64,000 bases of DNA from the NCBI RefSeq assembly GCF_017916505.1, contig NZ_JAFMSZ010000001.1, forward strand, positions 1,302,001 to 1,366,000. Reading direction: 5' to 3'. The notes under the pieces are model-generated. The model saw nothing but the letters and a program-made list of their open reading frames with translations. It was not told the DNA's origin and did no database searches. This document shows positions 8,167 to 15,810 of this stretch, piece after piece. The translations under genes were made by a program, and so were the position numbers. Numbering within the stretch: the first letter of the stretch is position 1; every line of letters begins with the position of its first letter. The DNA is from Naasia sp. SYSU D00057 (GTDB lineage Bacteria > Actinomycetota > Actinomycetes > Actinomycetales > Microbacteriaceae).

Positions 8167-8799
8167 GTGACCACCATCGCCCTCTTCGGAGCCACCGGCA
8201 AGACGGGGCGACGCGTCCTCGACCGCGCACTTCGCGCTGGGCACGACGTCCGCGCGCTCGTGCGCGACCCCGCCAACCTGGACGTCGCATCCCCGCGACT
8301 CACCGTGATCGGCGGGGACGTGCTCGATCCTCGGGCCGTCGCGGAGACCGTCGCCGGCGCCGACGCCGTGCTCAGCCTCTTCGGCCAGGTGAAGGGGTCG
8401 CCGGCGACGCTGCAGGCAGACGGCACCCGCAACATCGTCGCCGCCATGCGCCATTCCGGTGTGCGGCGCCTCGTCACCCTCTCCGGCGGAGGCCTGCGCG
8501 CCCCGCAGGACCGGCCGAAGCTGCCCGACCGGATCATGCGGCTGCTGCTCAAGGCCCTGTCCGGACATGTCCTCGCCGATGCCGAGCAGCACCTCCGGGT
8601 GCTGCAGTCCAGCGGGCTCGACTGGACGGTGGTCCGCGCCCCGCGACTCGTCGAGGTGCCGGGCAGGGGACGCTATCGGGTCGGCTGGGCGGGGGTGAAC
8701 GCGAGCACCAGGATCAGCCGCGACGACCTCGCCGACTTTCTCCTCACCCAGATCGAGGACCGCTCCTTCGTGCACCAGCTGCCCTTCGTGAGCGACTGA
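8167..8799 (+). CDS. NAD(P)H-binding oxidoreductase (atypical SDR, NmrA/biliverdin-reductase B-like)
   Basis: 210 aa. The dinucleotide-binding loop GATGKTG is at residues 8-14. It is followed by RDPANL, a discriminating Arg typical of NADP-binding atypical SDRs, and by the strand LVTLSGGG. No YxxxK catalytic pair is obvious, as usual in this subfamily. Reaction unknown; such proteins reduce flavins or quinones or act as redox sensors. The GTG start at 8167 is close to the palindrome at 8145-8159. The stop overlaps the ATG of the MarR gene by 1 bp, so the two are translationally coupled. Confidence 0.85.
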   Translation: MTTIALFGATGKTGRRVLDRALRAGHDVRALVRDPANLDVASPRLTVIGGDVLDPRAVAETVAGADAVLSLFGQVKGSPATLQADGTRNIVAAMRHSGVRRLVTLSGGGLRAPQDRPKLPDRIMRLLLKALSGHVLADAEQHLRVLQSSGLDWTVVRAPRLVEVPGRGRYRVGWAGVNASTRISRDDLADFLLTQIEDRSFVHQLPFVSD

Positions 8800-9251
8800 T
8801 GGCGGGCGACCGCGCCATCGAGGAAGCACGCGGAGAGCAGATCGCCCGGGTGCTCGAGGGCGTGGTCCTGCTGAGCCGGACCCTCACCTCGCACCGGCGG
8901 GCACCGTTCGCCGCGCGCCGCCTGACCGGCACCCAGATCGAGACCCTGTTCCTGCTCGCCCATCGATCCGGGCCGCTCACTCCGGGTCGCCTGGCGAGGC
9001 TGCTCGGGATCACCGCCGGAGCCGTCACCCAGCTGCTCGACGGCCTGCGCGAGGAGGGCCTCGTCGAGGTGACAGCGAATCCCGAGGACGCGAGGTCGCG
9101 GATCGTCTCGCTGACCCGGGACGCGGCCGCCGAAGTGGCGCGATTCGAGTCCGAGGCGGTCGTGAGCCTCCTCCCCCGGTTCGCAGCGCTGACCGACGGC
9201 GAGCTCACGGAATTGGCCGACCTCCTGCACCGCGTCGAGGGCCTCGCCTGA
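8799..9251 (+). CDS. MarR-family transcriptional regulator
   Basis: 150 aa. A winged helix-turn-helix lies at roughly residues 45-105 (LTGTQIETLFLLAHRSGP, then ITAGAVTQLLDGLREEGLV and the wing NPEDARSRIVSLT). The terminal helices form the MarR dimer interface. It is the second gene of a two-gene operon and overlaps the NAD(P)H-binding gene by one base. The perfect palindrome upstream of the operon is the likely target. The paired oxidoreductase suggests response to an electrophile or redox signal. Confidence 0.9.
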   Translation: MAGDRAIEEARGEQIARVLEGVVLLSRTLTSHRRAPFAARRLTGTQIETLFLLAHRSGPLTPGRLARLLGITAGAVTQLLDGLREEGLVEVTANPEDARSRIVSLTRDAAAEVARFESEAVVSLLPRFAALTDGELTELADLLHRVEGLA

Positions 9252-9377
9252 CCGGTTGGCCTGCTCCCCCTTCATCCCGTGGGACTCGCTTGACCGACAC
9301 GACCAGCCCCACCTGCGCACCGACGAACGGCATGATCGCCCGGATCGCGGGCGAGGCGGAGGGGCCGCTGCCCTCCC

Positions 9378-10259
9378 TCAGACGGTCTCCCCTTCGGCGC
9401 GCAGCTCCTCGGTGCGCGCCCAGGAGGCGAGCAGCCGGAGGCGCTCGGCGGAGGGCGAGCCGGGCTCAGCGGTGTAGACCATGAGCACGAGCCCGGGCTC
9501 AGCGGTGATGGCGAGCTCCTCGTAGGCGAGGACGAGCTCGCCGACGACCGGGTGGGTGAAGCGCTTGGTGCCCGTGCCGTGGGTGCGGACGTTGTGCGCG
9601 CCCCACAGTGCGCGGAAGGTCTCGCTCCGCGTGGAGAGCTCGCCGACGAGGTCCTGCAGGCCGCGGTCGTGCGGGTCCCGCCCTGCCTCCGCGCGCATGA
9701 TCGCGACGCACATCTCGGCGAAGGTCTCCCAGTCCGGATAGAACTCGCGGGAGGCGGGATCGAGGAATTGGAAGCGCGCCAGGTTCGGGGTCCGGCCGCC
9801 GTTCCCGAGGACGGGCGAGTAGAACGCACGCCCGAGGGCGTTGACCGCCAGGAGGTCCTGCTGCGGGTTGCGGACGAAGGCGATGCCGTCGGTGATCGCG
9901 TCGATCGCCCACCGGAGGCTCGGGCGGGAGACGCTCTGCTTCGTCGGCCGGCGGCGCGGTCGGCCGGAGGCGGGGATGCCGTCCGCGGCTCGCGCGAGGT
10001 CGAACAGATGGGCGCGCTCGGTGTCGTCGAGCTGCAGCGCGCGGGAGATCGCCTCGAGCACGGATCCCGACGCTCCGGCGATGGATCCGCGCTCGAGCTT
10101 CGCGTAGTACTCCACGCTCACACCGGCCAGCGCGGCGACCTCGCTGCGGCGCAGCCCCGGCACTCGCCGGGAGACGCCGGAGGGCAGTCCGGCGAGCTCC
10201 GGGCTGACCCGCGCCCGTCGCGACATGAGGAAGTCGCGCACCTCGGATCGGTTGTCCAT
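9378..10259 (-). CDS. XRE-type regulator with MmyB-like ligand-binding domain
   Basis: 293 aa from ATG at 10257-10259 (MDNRSEVRDFLMSRR). The N-terminal helix-turn-helix reads VPGLRRSEVAALAGVSVEYYAKLERG, which is very typical of the MmyB-like actinobacterial group. The C-terminal 190 residues (from LRWAIDAITDGIAFVRNPQQDLLAVN) are the PAS-like MmyB ligand domain, which can bind fatty acids in characterised relatives. It is divergent from the Bcr/CflA-type MFS gene with a 103-bp shared promoter region containing a GGGGTG/CACCCC dyad. Regulators of this group commonly sit beside efflux pumps or oxidoreductases they control. Confidence 0.9.
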   Translation of the reverse strand: MDNRSEVRDFLMSRRARVSPELAGLPSGVSRRVPGLRRSEVAALAGVSVEYYAKLERGSIAGASGSVLEAISRALQLDDTERAHLFDLARAADGIPASGRPRRRPTKQSVSRPSLRWAIDAITDGIAFVRNPQQDLLAVNALGRAFYSPVLGNGGRTPNLARFQFLDPASREFYPDWETFAEMCVAIMRAEAGRDPHDRGLQDLVGELSTRSETFRALWGAHNVRTHGTGTKRFTHPVVGELVLAYEELAITAEPGLVLMVYTAEPGSPSAERLRLLASWARTEELRAEGETV

Positions 10260-10290
10260 CCCGTCAGGGTAGGTCGGAGTGCGGGCGCCT

Positions 10291-10313
10291 GGGGTGCCCT
10301 GGCGGTACACCCC
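10291..10313. promoter_or_regulatory. Candidate operator between MmyB-like regulator and MFS
   Basis: Arms GGGGTG (10291-10296) and CACCCC (10308-10313) are separated by 11 bp in the divergent promoter region. Centre-to-start distances are about 43 bp to the regulator and 61 bp to the MFS gene. The role is inferred from location. Confidence 0.35.
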
Positions 10314-10362
10314 TCGGCAGGGACTCCCTCGCCTCGGCGCACCGACGTCTCCTGGTAGAGCG

Positions 10363-11628
10363 ATGACCTCCACGACACCTGCTTCCCCGTCCGCCGACGC
10401 CGCGCCCGCCGCGCGTCCCGTCGGCCGGGCGCTTCCGGCCCTGCTGCTCCTGCTGACCGTGTTCGGGCCCATCTCGATGGACCTCTACCTCCCCGTGCTT
10501 CCCGCGCTCACCGCCGAGCTCGGCGCGGCCACGTCGCTCGCGCAGCTGACGGTCACGGCCTGTCTCGTCGGGCTCGCCCTCGGTCAGCTGCTCGCCGGTC
10601 CGCTCTCCGACCGTTTCGGCCGCCGGACGCCCCTGCTGATCGGGGTCGTCGCCTACGTCGCCGCCTCCGTCCTCTGCGCCCTCAGCCCGAGCGTCGAGGT
10701 GCTCGTCCTGGCGCGGCTGGTGCAGGGCGTCGCGGGCGGGGTCGGGCTGGTCATCGCGCTGGCGGCGGGTCGCGACCTCTACTCCGGCGGCCGGCTCATC
10801 CGCTTCTACGGACGCACGACGGTGCTCGGCGGGCTGGCCGCCATCGTCGGGCCGCTGCTCGGCGGACAGCTGGCCACGGTCACCGACTGGCGCGGACTCT
10901 TCCTGTGCCTCGCCGGGATCGGGGCAGCGATCCTGCTCGCGATCGCCCTCGGCTTCGGTGAGACGCTTCCGGCGTCCGGCCGCACCGGCGGCGGCTTCGC
11001 CGAGACAGCTCGGGACTACCGGGCGCTGCTGACGGATCGGGTGTTCGTGGCCGCCGTGCTCGTGCAGGGCTTCACCGGCGCCGCACTCTTCGCCTACCTC
11101 AGCGGCGCCACCTACGTGCTGCAGGACGTGTACGGGCTCTCACCCCAGCAGTACGCTCTCGCCTTCGGCCTCAACTCGGCCGGTTTCATGATGTTCGGCT
11201 ACCTCGCCGGGCGCAGCTCCGAGCGGTGGAGCCTGCGCGGGACCCTCCTGATCGGCCTCGTCCTGGTAGCCGCGGGGTCGCTCGGCATCCTCGCCGCGGG
11301 ACTCGTCCAGATGCCGCTGATCGCCGTGATCCTGTCGCTGCTCGTCATGGTCTCCGGCGTCGCCGCGATCACTCCCCCGACGACGACGATCGCTCTCGCC
11401 CACCACGCCGACATCGCCGGCACCGCATCGTCGGTGCTTGGGATGGCGCGCTTCGCATTCGGCGGCGCCGCAGCCCCGCTGGTCGGCGTCGCCGGCGCAG
11501 CCACCATGCTGCCCTTCGGCATCGTCACCACCGTGTCGACCGTCCTGGCCTTCGCCGCGCTCGGCCTGCTGCGCCGACACGGACGGTCCCGCAGTCCTCT
11601 CGTGGCCTCGCCCGCCCGGGCCCACTGA
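10363..11628 (+). CDS. Bcr/CflA-type drug-resistance MFS transporter
   Basis: 421 aa with 12 hydrophobic helices. Helix 1 reads FGPISMDLYLPVLPAL, the characteristic Bcr/CflA start. The loop-2 motif is GPLSDRFGRRTPLL, and motif C appears as GLAAIVGPLLGG in helix 5. It is predicted to be a proton-coupled multidrug exporter in the cytoplasmic membrane. It diverges from the MmyB-like regulator and is followed, 57 bp on, by a zinc alcohol dehydrogenase, probably co-transcribed. Confidence 0.92.
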   Translation: MTSTTPASPSADAAPAARPVGRALPALLLLLTVFGPISMDLYLPVLPALTAELGAATSLAQLTVTACLVGLALGQLLAGPLSDRFGRRTPLLIGVVAYVAASVLCALSPSVEVLVLARLVQGVAGGVGLVIALAAGRDLYSGGRLIRFYGRTTVLGGLAAIVGPLLGGQLATVTDWRGLFLCLAGIGAAILLAIALGFGETLPASGRTGGGFAETARDYRALLTDRVFVAAVLVQGFTGAALFAYLSGATYVLQDVYGLSPQQYALAFGLNSAGFMMFGYLAGRSSERWSLRGTLLIGLVLVAAGSLGILAAGLVQMPLIAVILSLLVMVSGVAAITPPTTTIALAHHADIAGTASSVLGMARFAFGGAAAPLVGVAGAATMLPFGIVTTVSTVLAFAALGLLRRHGRSRSPLVASPARAH

Positions 11629-11685
11629 CCGCCAGCGGCCCCCGAACCCGCACAGAAGCCCAGCCAACAGGAAGAAAGGAACACC

Positions 11686-12708
11686 ATGCGTGGAGTTCTC
11701 ATGCACGCCCCCGGAGACGTCCGCGTCGAGGACCGCGAGCGGCCGACAATCGTCGAGCCGACCGACGCGATCATCCGCCTCACCGCCGCCTGCATCTGCG
11801 GGTCCGATCTCTGGCCCTACCGCGGCGTCGGCCAGGACACCTGGCCCGTGCCGATGGGCCACGAGTACGTCGGCGTGGTCGAGGACATCGGCGCCGAGGT
11901 GAGGGACATCAGGGTCGGCGACTTCGTCGTCGGATCGTTCTTCGCCTCCGACAACACCTGCGAGATCTGCAAGGCCGGCTACCAGAGCCACTGCGTGCAC
12001 GCGCAGCCAGGCGCCGCAACCGGGTCGCAGTCCGAGTACTGCCGCATCCCGCTCGCCGACGGCACGCTGGTCGCCATCGAGGGCACGCCCACACCGGAGC
12101 AGGAGCGGAGCCTGCTCGCCGCCTCGGATGTGCTCGGCACGGGCTGGTTCGCTGCGGTGGCGGCGGAGGTCGGGCCGGGCAAGACGGTCGCCGTCGTCGG
12201 CGACGGGGCGGTCGGCCTCCTCGGCGTCCTCGCCGCCAAGCAGCTGGGCGCCGAGCGCATCATCGCGATGAGCCGCCACGCCGACCGCCAGGCGCTCGCC
12301 CGCGAGTTCGGCGCGACGGACATCGTCGAGGAGCGCGGGGACGAGGGAGTGGCGCGGATCAAGGAGCTCACCGGCGGGGTCGGCGCGCACTCCACCATCG
12401 AGGCGGTCGGCACCCAGGAGGCGATGACCCAGGCTCTCCGCGCGACGCGCGCCGGCGGACACGTCGGCTACGTGGGCGTCTCGCATGAAGTGGAGCTGCC
12501 CGGGCTGGAGCTCTTCTTCTCCGGGGTGCACCTGCACGGCGGCCCCGCTCCCGTCCGCCGCTTCCTCCCCGAGCTGATCGACCTCATCATGCGCGGCGAG
12601 ATCGACCCCGGCAAGGTGTTCGACCTCACCCTTCCGCTCGAGCAGGCCGCCGAGGGCTACCGGGCGATGGACGAGCGCCGTGCCATCAAGGTGCTGCTCC
12701 AGCCGTAG
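11686..12708 (+). CDS. Zinc-dependent alcohol dehydrogenase (MDR)
   Basis: 340 aa. Catalytic zinc ligands are visible as C38 (CGSD) and H59-E60 (GHE). The Rossmann loop VVGDGAVGLLG is near 174-184. The structural-zinc lobe keeps C92, C95 and C103, but the first ligand position is D89 (SDNTCEIC). As I recall, this is usual in this subfamily rather than a defect. Good ribosome-binding purines (AGGAAGAAAGGA) precede the ATG. Substrate unknown. Its place behind an MFS exporter and an MmyB-like regulator suggests detoxification of an aldehyde or quinone. Confidence 0.9.
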   Translation: MRGVLMHAPGDVRVEDRERPTIVEPTDAIIRLTAACICGSDLWPYRGVGQDTWPVPMGHEYVGVVEDIGAEVRDIRVGDFVVGSFFASDNTCEICKAGYQSHCVHAQPGAATGSQSEYCRIPLADGTLVAIEGTPTPEQERSLLAASDVLGTGWFAAVAAEVGPGKTVAVVGDGAVGLLGVLAAKQLGAERIIAMSRHADRQALAREFGATDIVEERGDEGVARIKELTGGVGAHSTIEAVGTQEAMTQALRATRAGGHVGYVGVSHEVELPGLELFFSGVHLHGGPAPVRRFLPELIDLIMRGEIDPGKVFDLTLPLEQAAEGYRAMDERRAIKVLLQP

Positions 12709-12881
12709 GCGCGGAACTGCATCGGCTGCCGGCGTCCCGCCGCGACATCAGGAGGCGCGGCGTCGCAGCAGGACGACGGCCAGCAGTATCACCGCGACGC
12801 CGGCGAGAGGCACGGGGGGCAGGCCGCGCAGCTCCGTCGCATCCGCGACGAGTCCGGCGAGTGTCGCGAGAACATGAAGCC

Positions 12882-14042
12882 TCAGTGCTCGTCGACTTCG
12901 ACCAGGCCGGCGTCGGCCGCGCCCCGCCGCAGGGCATCGAGGCCGAAGGCAGCGACCGGGCCGTGCGCACCGGGCAGGAGGGGTGCGGGCGGCGCGGCCG
13001 CGTACGACGCGCCCCAGGCGAGCAGCGACGCGGTCAGCGAGTACGGATCCGGACCGGTCAGCGCGACGGTGGCGAGCTTCCGCCCGCCCAGGTCGCGTGC
13101 GACGGCCAGGACGAGCGAGCGCCCGCCGGGATCCGGCTCGCGGTCCGCCCCGGGAAGCCGCTCGGACAGGCGCCCCATCAGCGTCTTCATCGCCCGCGTT
13201 CGGCTGACGGGCGCCGCGAGACGGATGCCGACCTGGAGCGGCCGGGTCCAACGACCGAACCAGCCCAGGAAGACATCCACTCCCTGCAGCTGCGGGTAGC
13301 TCTCCGGCAGACCGAGATGCTCGGAGCCGCCCACGGACACCCCCGCCCGGGTCACGCCGGCGAACTCGAACCGGCGCACGCGCATGGCGCCCGGCTCCTC
13401 ATGCAGCTGCGCGACACCCCCACGGACGCGAGGGCGGTACGCGAGCGCCGGCTCGGACGCCGTCGCGAGCACGGTGGCGCGGGTGCCGCCCGACGTCAGG
13501 GTCATCGCATCGCGGAGAGTGCCGCGGTAGTGCAGCTCATCGCCGCGCCCGGACCGCGACATGAAGTAGCCCACCTCCACCCGGCGGGCTCGCGGTCCGG
13601 CCTTCTCCACCGCCAGTGCCCCGGCGAGGTTGCCCGGCACGAAGTCGTAGCCGAATGCGGGCACCAGGGTGGCGCCTCGCTCGGCGGCCATCGGACCGAG
13701 GTCGAACACCTTGCGGACGAACGCCGCCTCGCCGGTCGAGTCGAAGTAGGAGGCACCGGCCCGGGCGGCCGCCGTCACTGTGGCACTTCCGAGCTTCAGG
13801 AACGGACCGACGGTCGAGACGACCACGTCGCCGGGGCCGAGGATGCGGCCCATGGCCGGCTCGGAGGTGACGTCGGCCTCGACGACCGGCAGGTCCGCCT
13901 GCAGGCCTGCCGCGACGGCGGTCATCCTCTCCGGGCTCCGCCCCACGAGCGTCGGACGATCGCCTCGCGCCAGCAGCTCGCGCAGCACTCGCCGCCCCGT
14001 ATAGCCCGTCGAGCCGAGCAGAACGATCCGGGATCGCTCCAT
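12882..14042 (-). CDS. Saccharopine-dehydrogenase-like NAD(P)-binding protein
   Basis: 386 aa from ATG at 14042 (MERSRIVLLGSTGYTG). A GGGAGG lies about 7 bp upstream, which favours this over ATG at 14060. The GSTGYTG nucleotide loop and the segment VVVSTVGPFLKLG followed by YFDSTGE match the trans-acting enoyl-reductase/saccharopine dehydrogenase-like family. These act on lipids or polyketides in some actinobacteria. It lacks the rest of a lysine-pathway enzyme, so a true saccharopine role is unlikely. It diverges from the MFS gene at 14133. Confidence 0.82.
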   Translation of the reverse strand: MERSRIVLLGSTGYTGRRVLRELLARGDRPTLVGRSPERMTAVAAGLQADLPVVEADVTSEPAMGRILGPGDVVVSTVGPFLKLGSATVTAAARAGASYFDSTGEAAFVRKVFDLGPMAAERGATLVPAFGYDFVPGNLAGALAVEKAGPRARRVEVGYFMSRSGRGDELHYRGTLRDAMTLTSGGTRATVLATASEPALAYRPRVRGGVAQLHEEPGAMRVRRFEFAGVTRAGVSVGGSEHLGLPESYPQLQGVDVFLGWFGRWTRPLQVGIRLAAPVSRTRAMKTLMGRLSERLPGADREPDPGGRSLVLAVARDLGGRKLATVALTGPDPYSLTASLLAWGASYAAAPPAPLLPGAHGPVAAFGLDALRRGAADAGLVEVDEH

Positions 14043-14118
14043 CCCGCCGCCTCCCGTCATCGGTGCAGCGCCAGGATACGACCGCGGGCGACGTCATCTT
14101 CGGCGCGTTCACGGAACT

Positions 14119-14130
14119 GTACGTTCGTAC
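14119..14130. promoter_or_regulatory. Candidate operator at the MFS start
   Basis: GTACG-TT-CGTAC is a short inverted repeat ending 2 bp before the GTG at 14133. It resembles TetR-type sites. No local regulator gene is an obvious partner. Confidence 0.35.
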
Positions 14131-14132
14131 GT

Positions 14133-15392
14133 GTGACTTCCCCCGGCACCCGCATCCTCCGGCGACGCCTCGCGATCTTCGCGTTCATGCTCGTCTTCGG
14201 CATCGGGATGGCCTCGTGGGTGGTCCGCACCCCGGCCGTGCGCGACCTGCTGGAGGCGTCGACGGCCGAGATGGGCCTCGTCCTGCTCGGGCTGTCGGTG
14301 GGGTCCATGACGGGCGTGCTGTCGTCGGCCGCCGTGGTCCGCCGCCGCGGCGTCCGCTTCACGGTGACGGTCGGCGGCTCCGCCTTCGTGTCCGGGGTCG
14401 CGATGGTTGGCTTCTCGGCTGAGCTGTCCAGCGCGGTCGGGGTCTTCCTCGGCCTCGCCCTGGTCGGGCTCGGCATCGGCGTCTCCGAGATCGCGCTCAA
14501 CGTCGAAGGGGCGGCCCTCGAGGAGATCTCGGGCAGAGCGGAGCTGCCGGCTCTGCACGGCTGCTTCAGCCTCGGCACGGTTCTCGGCTCCGTCGCGGGC
14601 ATCGCCCTCACCGCCATCGATTTCCCGGTCGTCTGGCAGCTCGCGGCCGTCGCCGCCCTCGCCGCCGCCCTCCTGATCGCGGCGATCCGGTTCGTTCCCG
14701 CCGACACGGGCCGAGTGGCGCGACCGGCGGCGAGCGACTCCGCGTCGTCCCGACCGCGGCCATGGCACTCCGTCTGGCGCCAGCCGCGCGTCATCATGCT
14801 GGGCCTCATCGTCCTGGCCCTCGCCCTGGCCGAGGGCTCGGCCATGGACTGGCTCCCCCTGCTGATGGTCGACGACTACGGCTCATCGGCGACCCTCGGC
14901 ACCGTCGTCTTCACCGGGTTCGCGGCGGCGATGACGGTCGGACGGTTCCTCGGCGGGCCGCTGATCGCATGGTTCGGGAAGGCCGCGGTCCTGCGCGTCA
15001 GCACGCTGGTCTCGGCTGCGGGGATCGCGATCGTCGTCTTCGCCGACAACCTGATCGTCGCCGGCTGCGCCGTCGTCCTCTGGGGCCTCGGCGCCGCCCT
15101 GGGGTTCCCGGTCACGCTGTCCGCCGCCGCGGACAGCGACGACCCCACGTCCTCCGTCGCGGCGGTCGCCACTGCGGGCTACGTCGCCTTCCTCGTCGGA
15201 CCGCCCCTGCTCGGCTTCCTCGGCGAGCACTTCACCCTGCGCGGGGCGATGGTCGCCGTCCTCGTCCTCGTCGCCGCGGCGACGCTGCTGACGTCGGCCG
15301 CGAAGCCGCGCGCTCGATCCAAAGAGGCGGTGAGCACGTCCGGTGCGCTGTCGGACGGCGCCGCCCCGCTGAGTGCGCGGCACCCGGGCTGA
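14133..15392 (+). CDS. MFS transporter (sugar-permease-like)
   Basis: 419 aa from GTG at 14133, with 12 predicted helices. The N-terminus (FAFMLVFGIGMASWVVRTPAVRDLL) and the segment GIGVSEIALNVEGAALEE resemble the YbjJ/fucose-permease-like MFS branch. In that branch the second half repeats the first (LAEGSAMDWLPLLMVDDYG). The substrate is unknown. An inverted repeat sits directly over the start region. A classical terminator follows at 15474-15499. It diverges from the saccharopine-dehydrogenase-like gene. Confidence 0.88.
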   Translation: MTSPGTRILRRRLAIFAFMLVFGIGMASWVVRTPAVRDLLEASTAEMGLVLLGLSVGSMTGVLSSAAVVRRRGVRFTVTVGGSAFVSGVAMVGFSAELSSAVGVFLGLALVGLGIGVSEIALNVEGAALEEISGRAELPALHGCFSLGTVLGSVAGIALTAIDFPVVWQLAAVAALAAALLIAAIRFVPADTGRVARPAASDSASSRPRPWHSVWRQPRVIMLGLIVLALALAEGSAMDWLPLLMVDDYGSSATLGTVVFTGFAAAMTVGRFLGGPLIAWFGKAAVLRVSTLVSAAGIAIVVFADNLIVAGCAVVLWGLGAALGFPVTLSAAADSDDPTSSVAAVATAGYVAFLVGPPLLGFLGEHFTLRGAMVAVLVLVAAATLLTSAAKPRARSKEAVSTSGALSDGAAPLSARHPG

Positions 15393-15473
15393 GGCGATCG
15401 CCGAGGGTCATCGACGGCCTGTCTGCGCTCTGGCGGAGCGAGGCGGGAGAGAGCGCCTACAGCGGAAACAGAA

Positions 15474-15499
15474 AAGGCCCGGATGACCGGGCCTTCTTT
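15474..15499 (+). terminator. Rho-independent terminator of the MFS gene
   Basis: A 9-bp stem AAGGCCCGG/CCGGGCCTT with loop ATGA is followed by CTTT. It lies about 80 bp after the MFS stop. Confidence 0.85.
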
Positions 15500-15810
15500 A
15501 AGCGAGCACCTGCTGGCGCACCACGCCACCCAAGTCGCCAACGCCTCATCACGGTGGCTCCATCCCGCCACTCCCTCCATCTCGCACCACCGCCCCTCCC
15601 TCCCCCGCCACACCCGAGGGATTTGGCGGAGCCGGACGGAGACGGGGCTGATTGCAGCCCCTGCCACCGCCGGGGCTGCAGAAACTGCCGTGCCCCGCAT
15701 CTCCTGTCGATAGCATTCGAGCGGACCCGGCGAGGGCATTCGATCCGACACCTCGACGCGTCAGGACGCAGGCCCCGCGGCTGCGCAGTTGTTCCAAACC
15801 GGAGGACCCG
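15500..15810. other. Non-coding stretch before the FGGY kinase
   Basis: No convincing gene is seen in this pyrimidine-rich segment. Two copies of GCATTCGA (15713-15720 and 15736-15743) lie 70-100 bp upstream of the kinase start and might be regulator half-sites. GGAGG at 15801-15805 is the kinase ribosome-binding site. No TGAACA-type operator is present. Confidence 0.5.

Noticed and set aside
11950-11995. Missing first structural-zinc Cys in the alcohol dehydrogenase
   Set aside because: The SDNTCxxC pattern is, to my knowledge, normal for this subfamily and the catalytic zinc site is intact.
12748-12881. Short hydrophobic frame on the reverse strand ending LLAVVLLRRRAS
   Set aside because: It has no ATG, GTG or TTG start outside the 3' end of the saccharopine-dehydrogenase-like gene and no ribosome-binding site, so I cannot support it as a gene.
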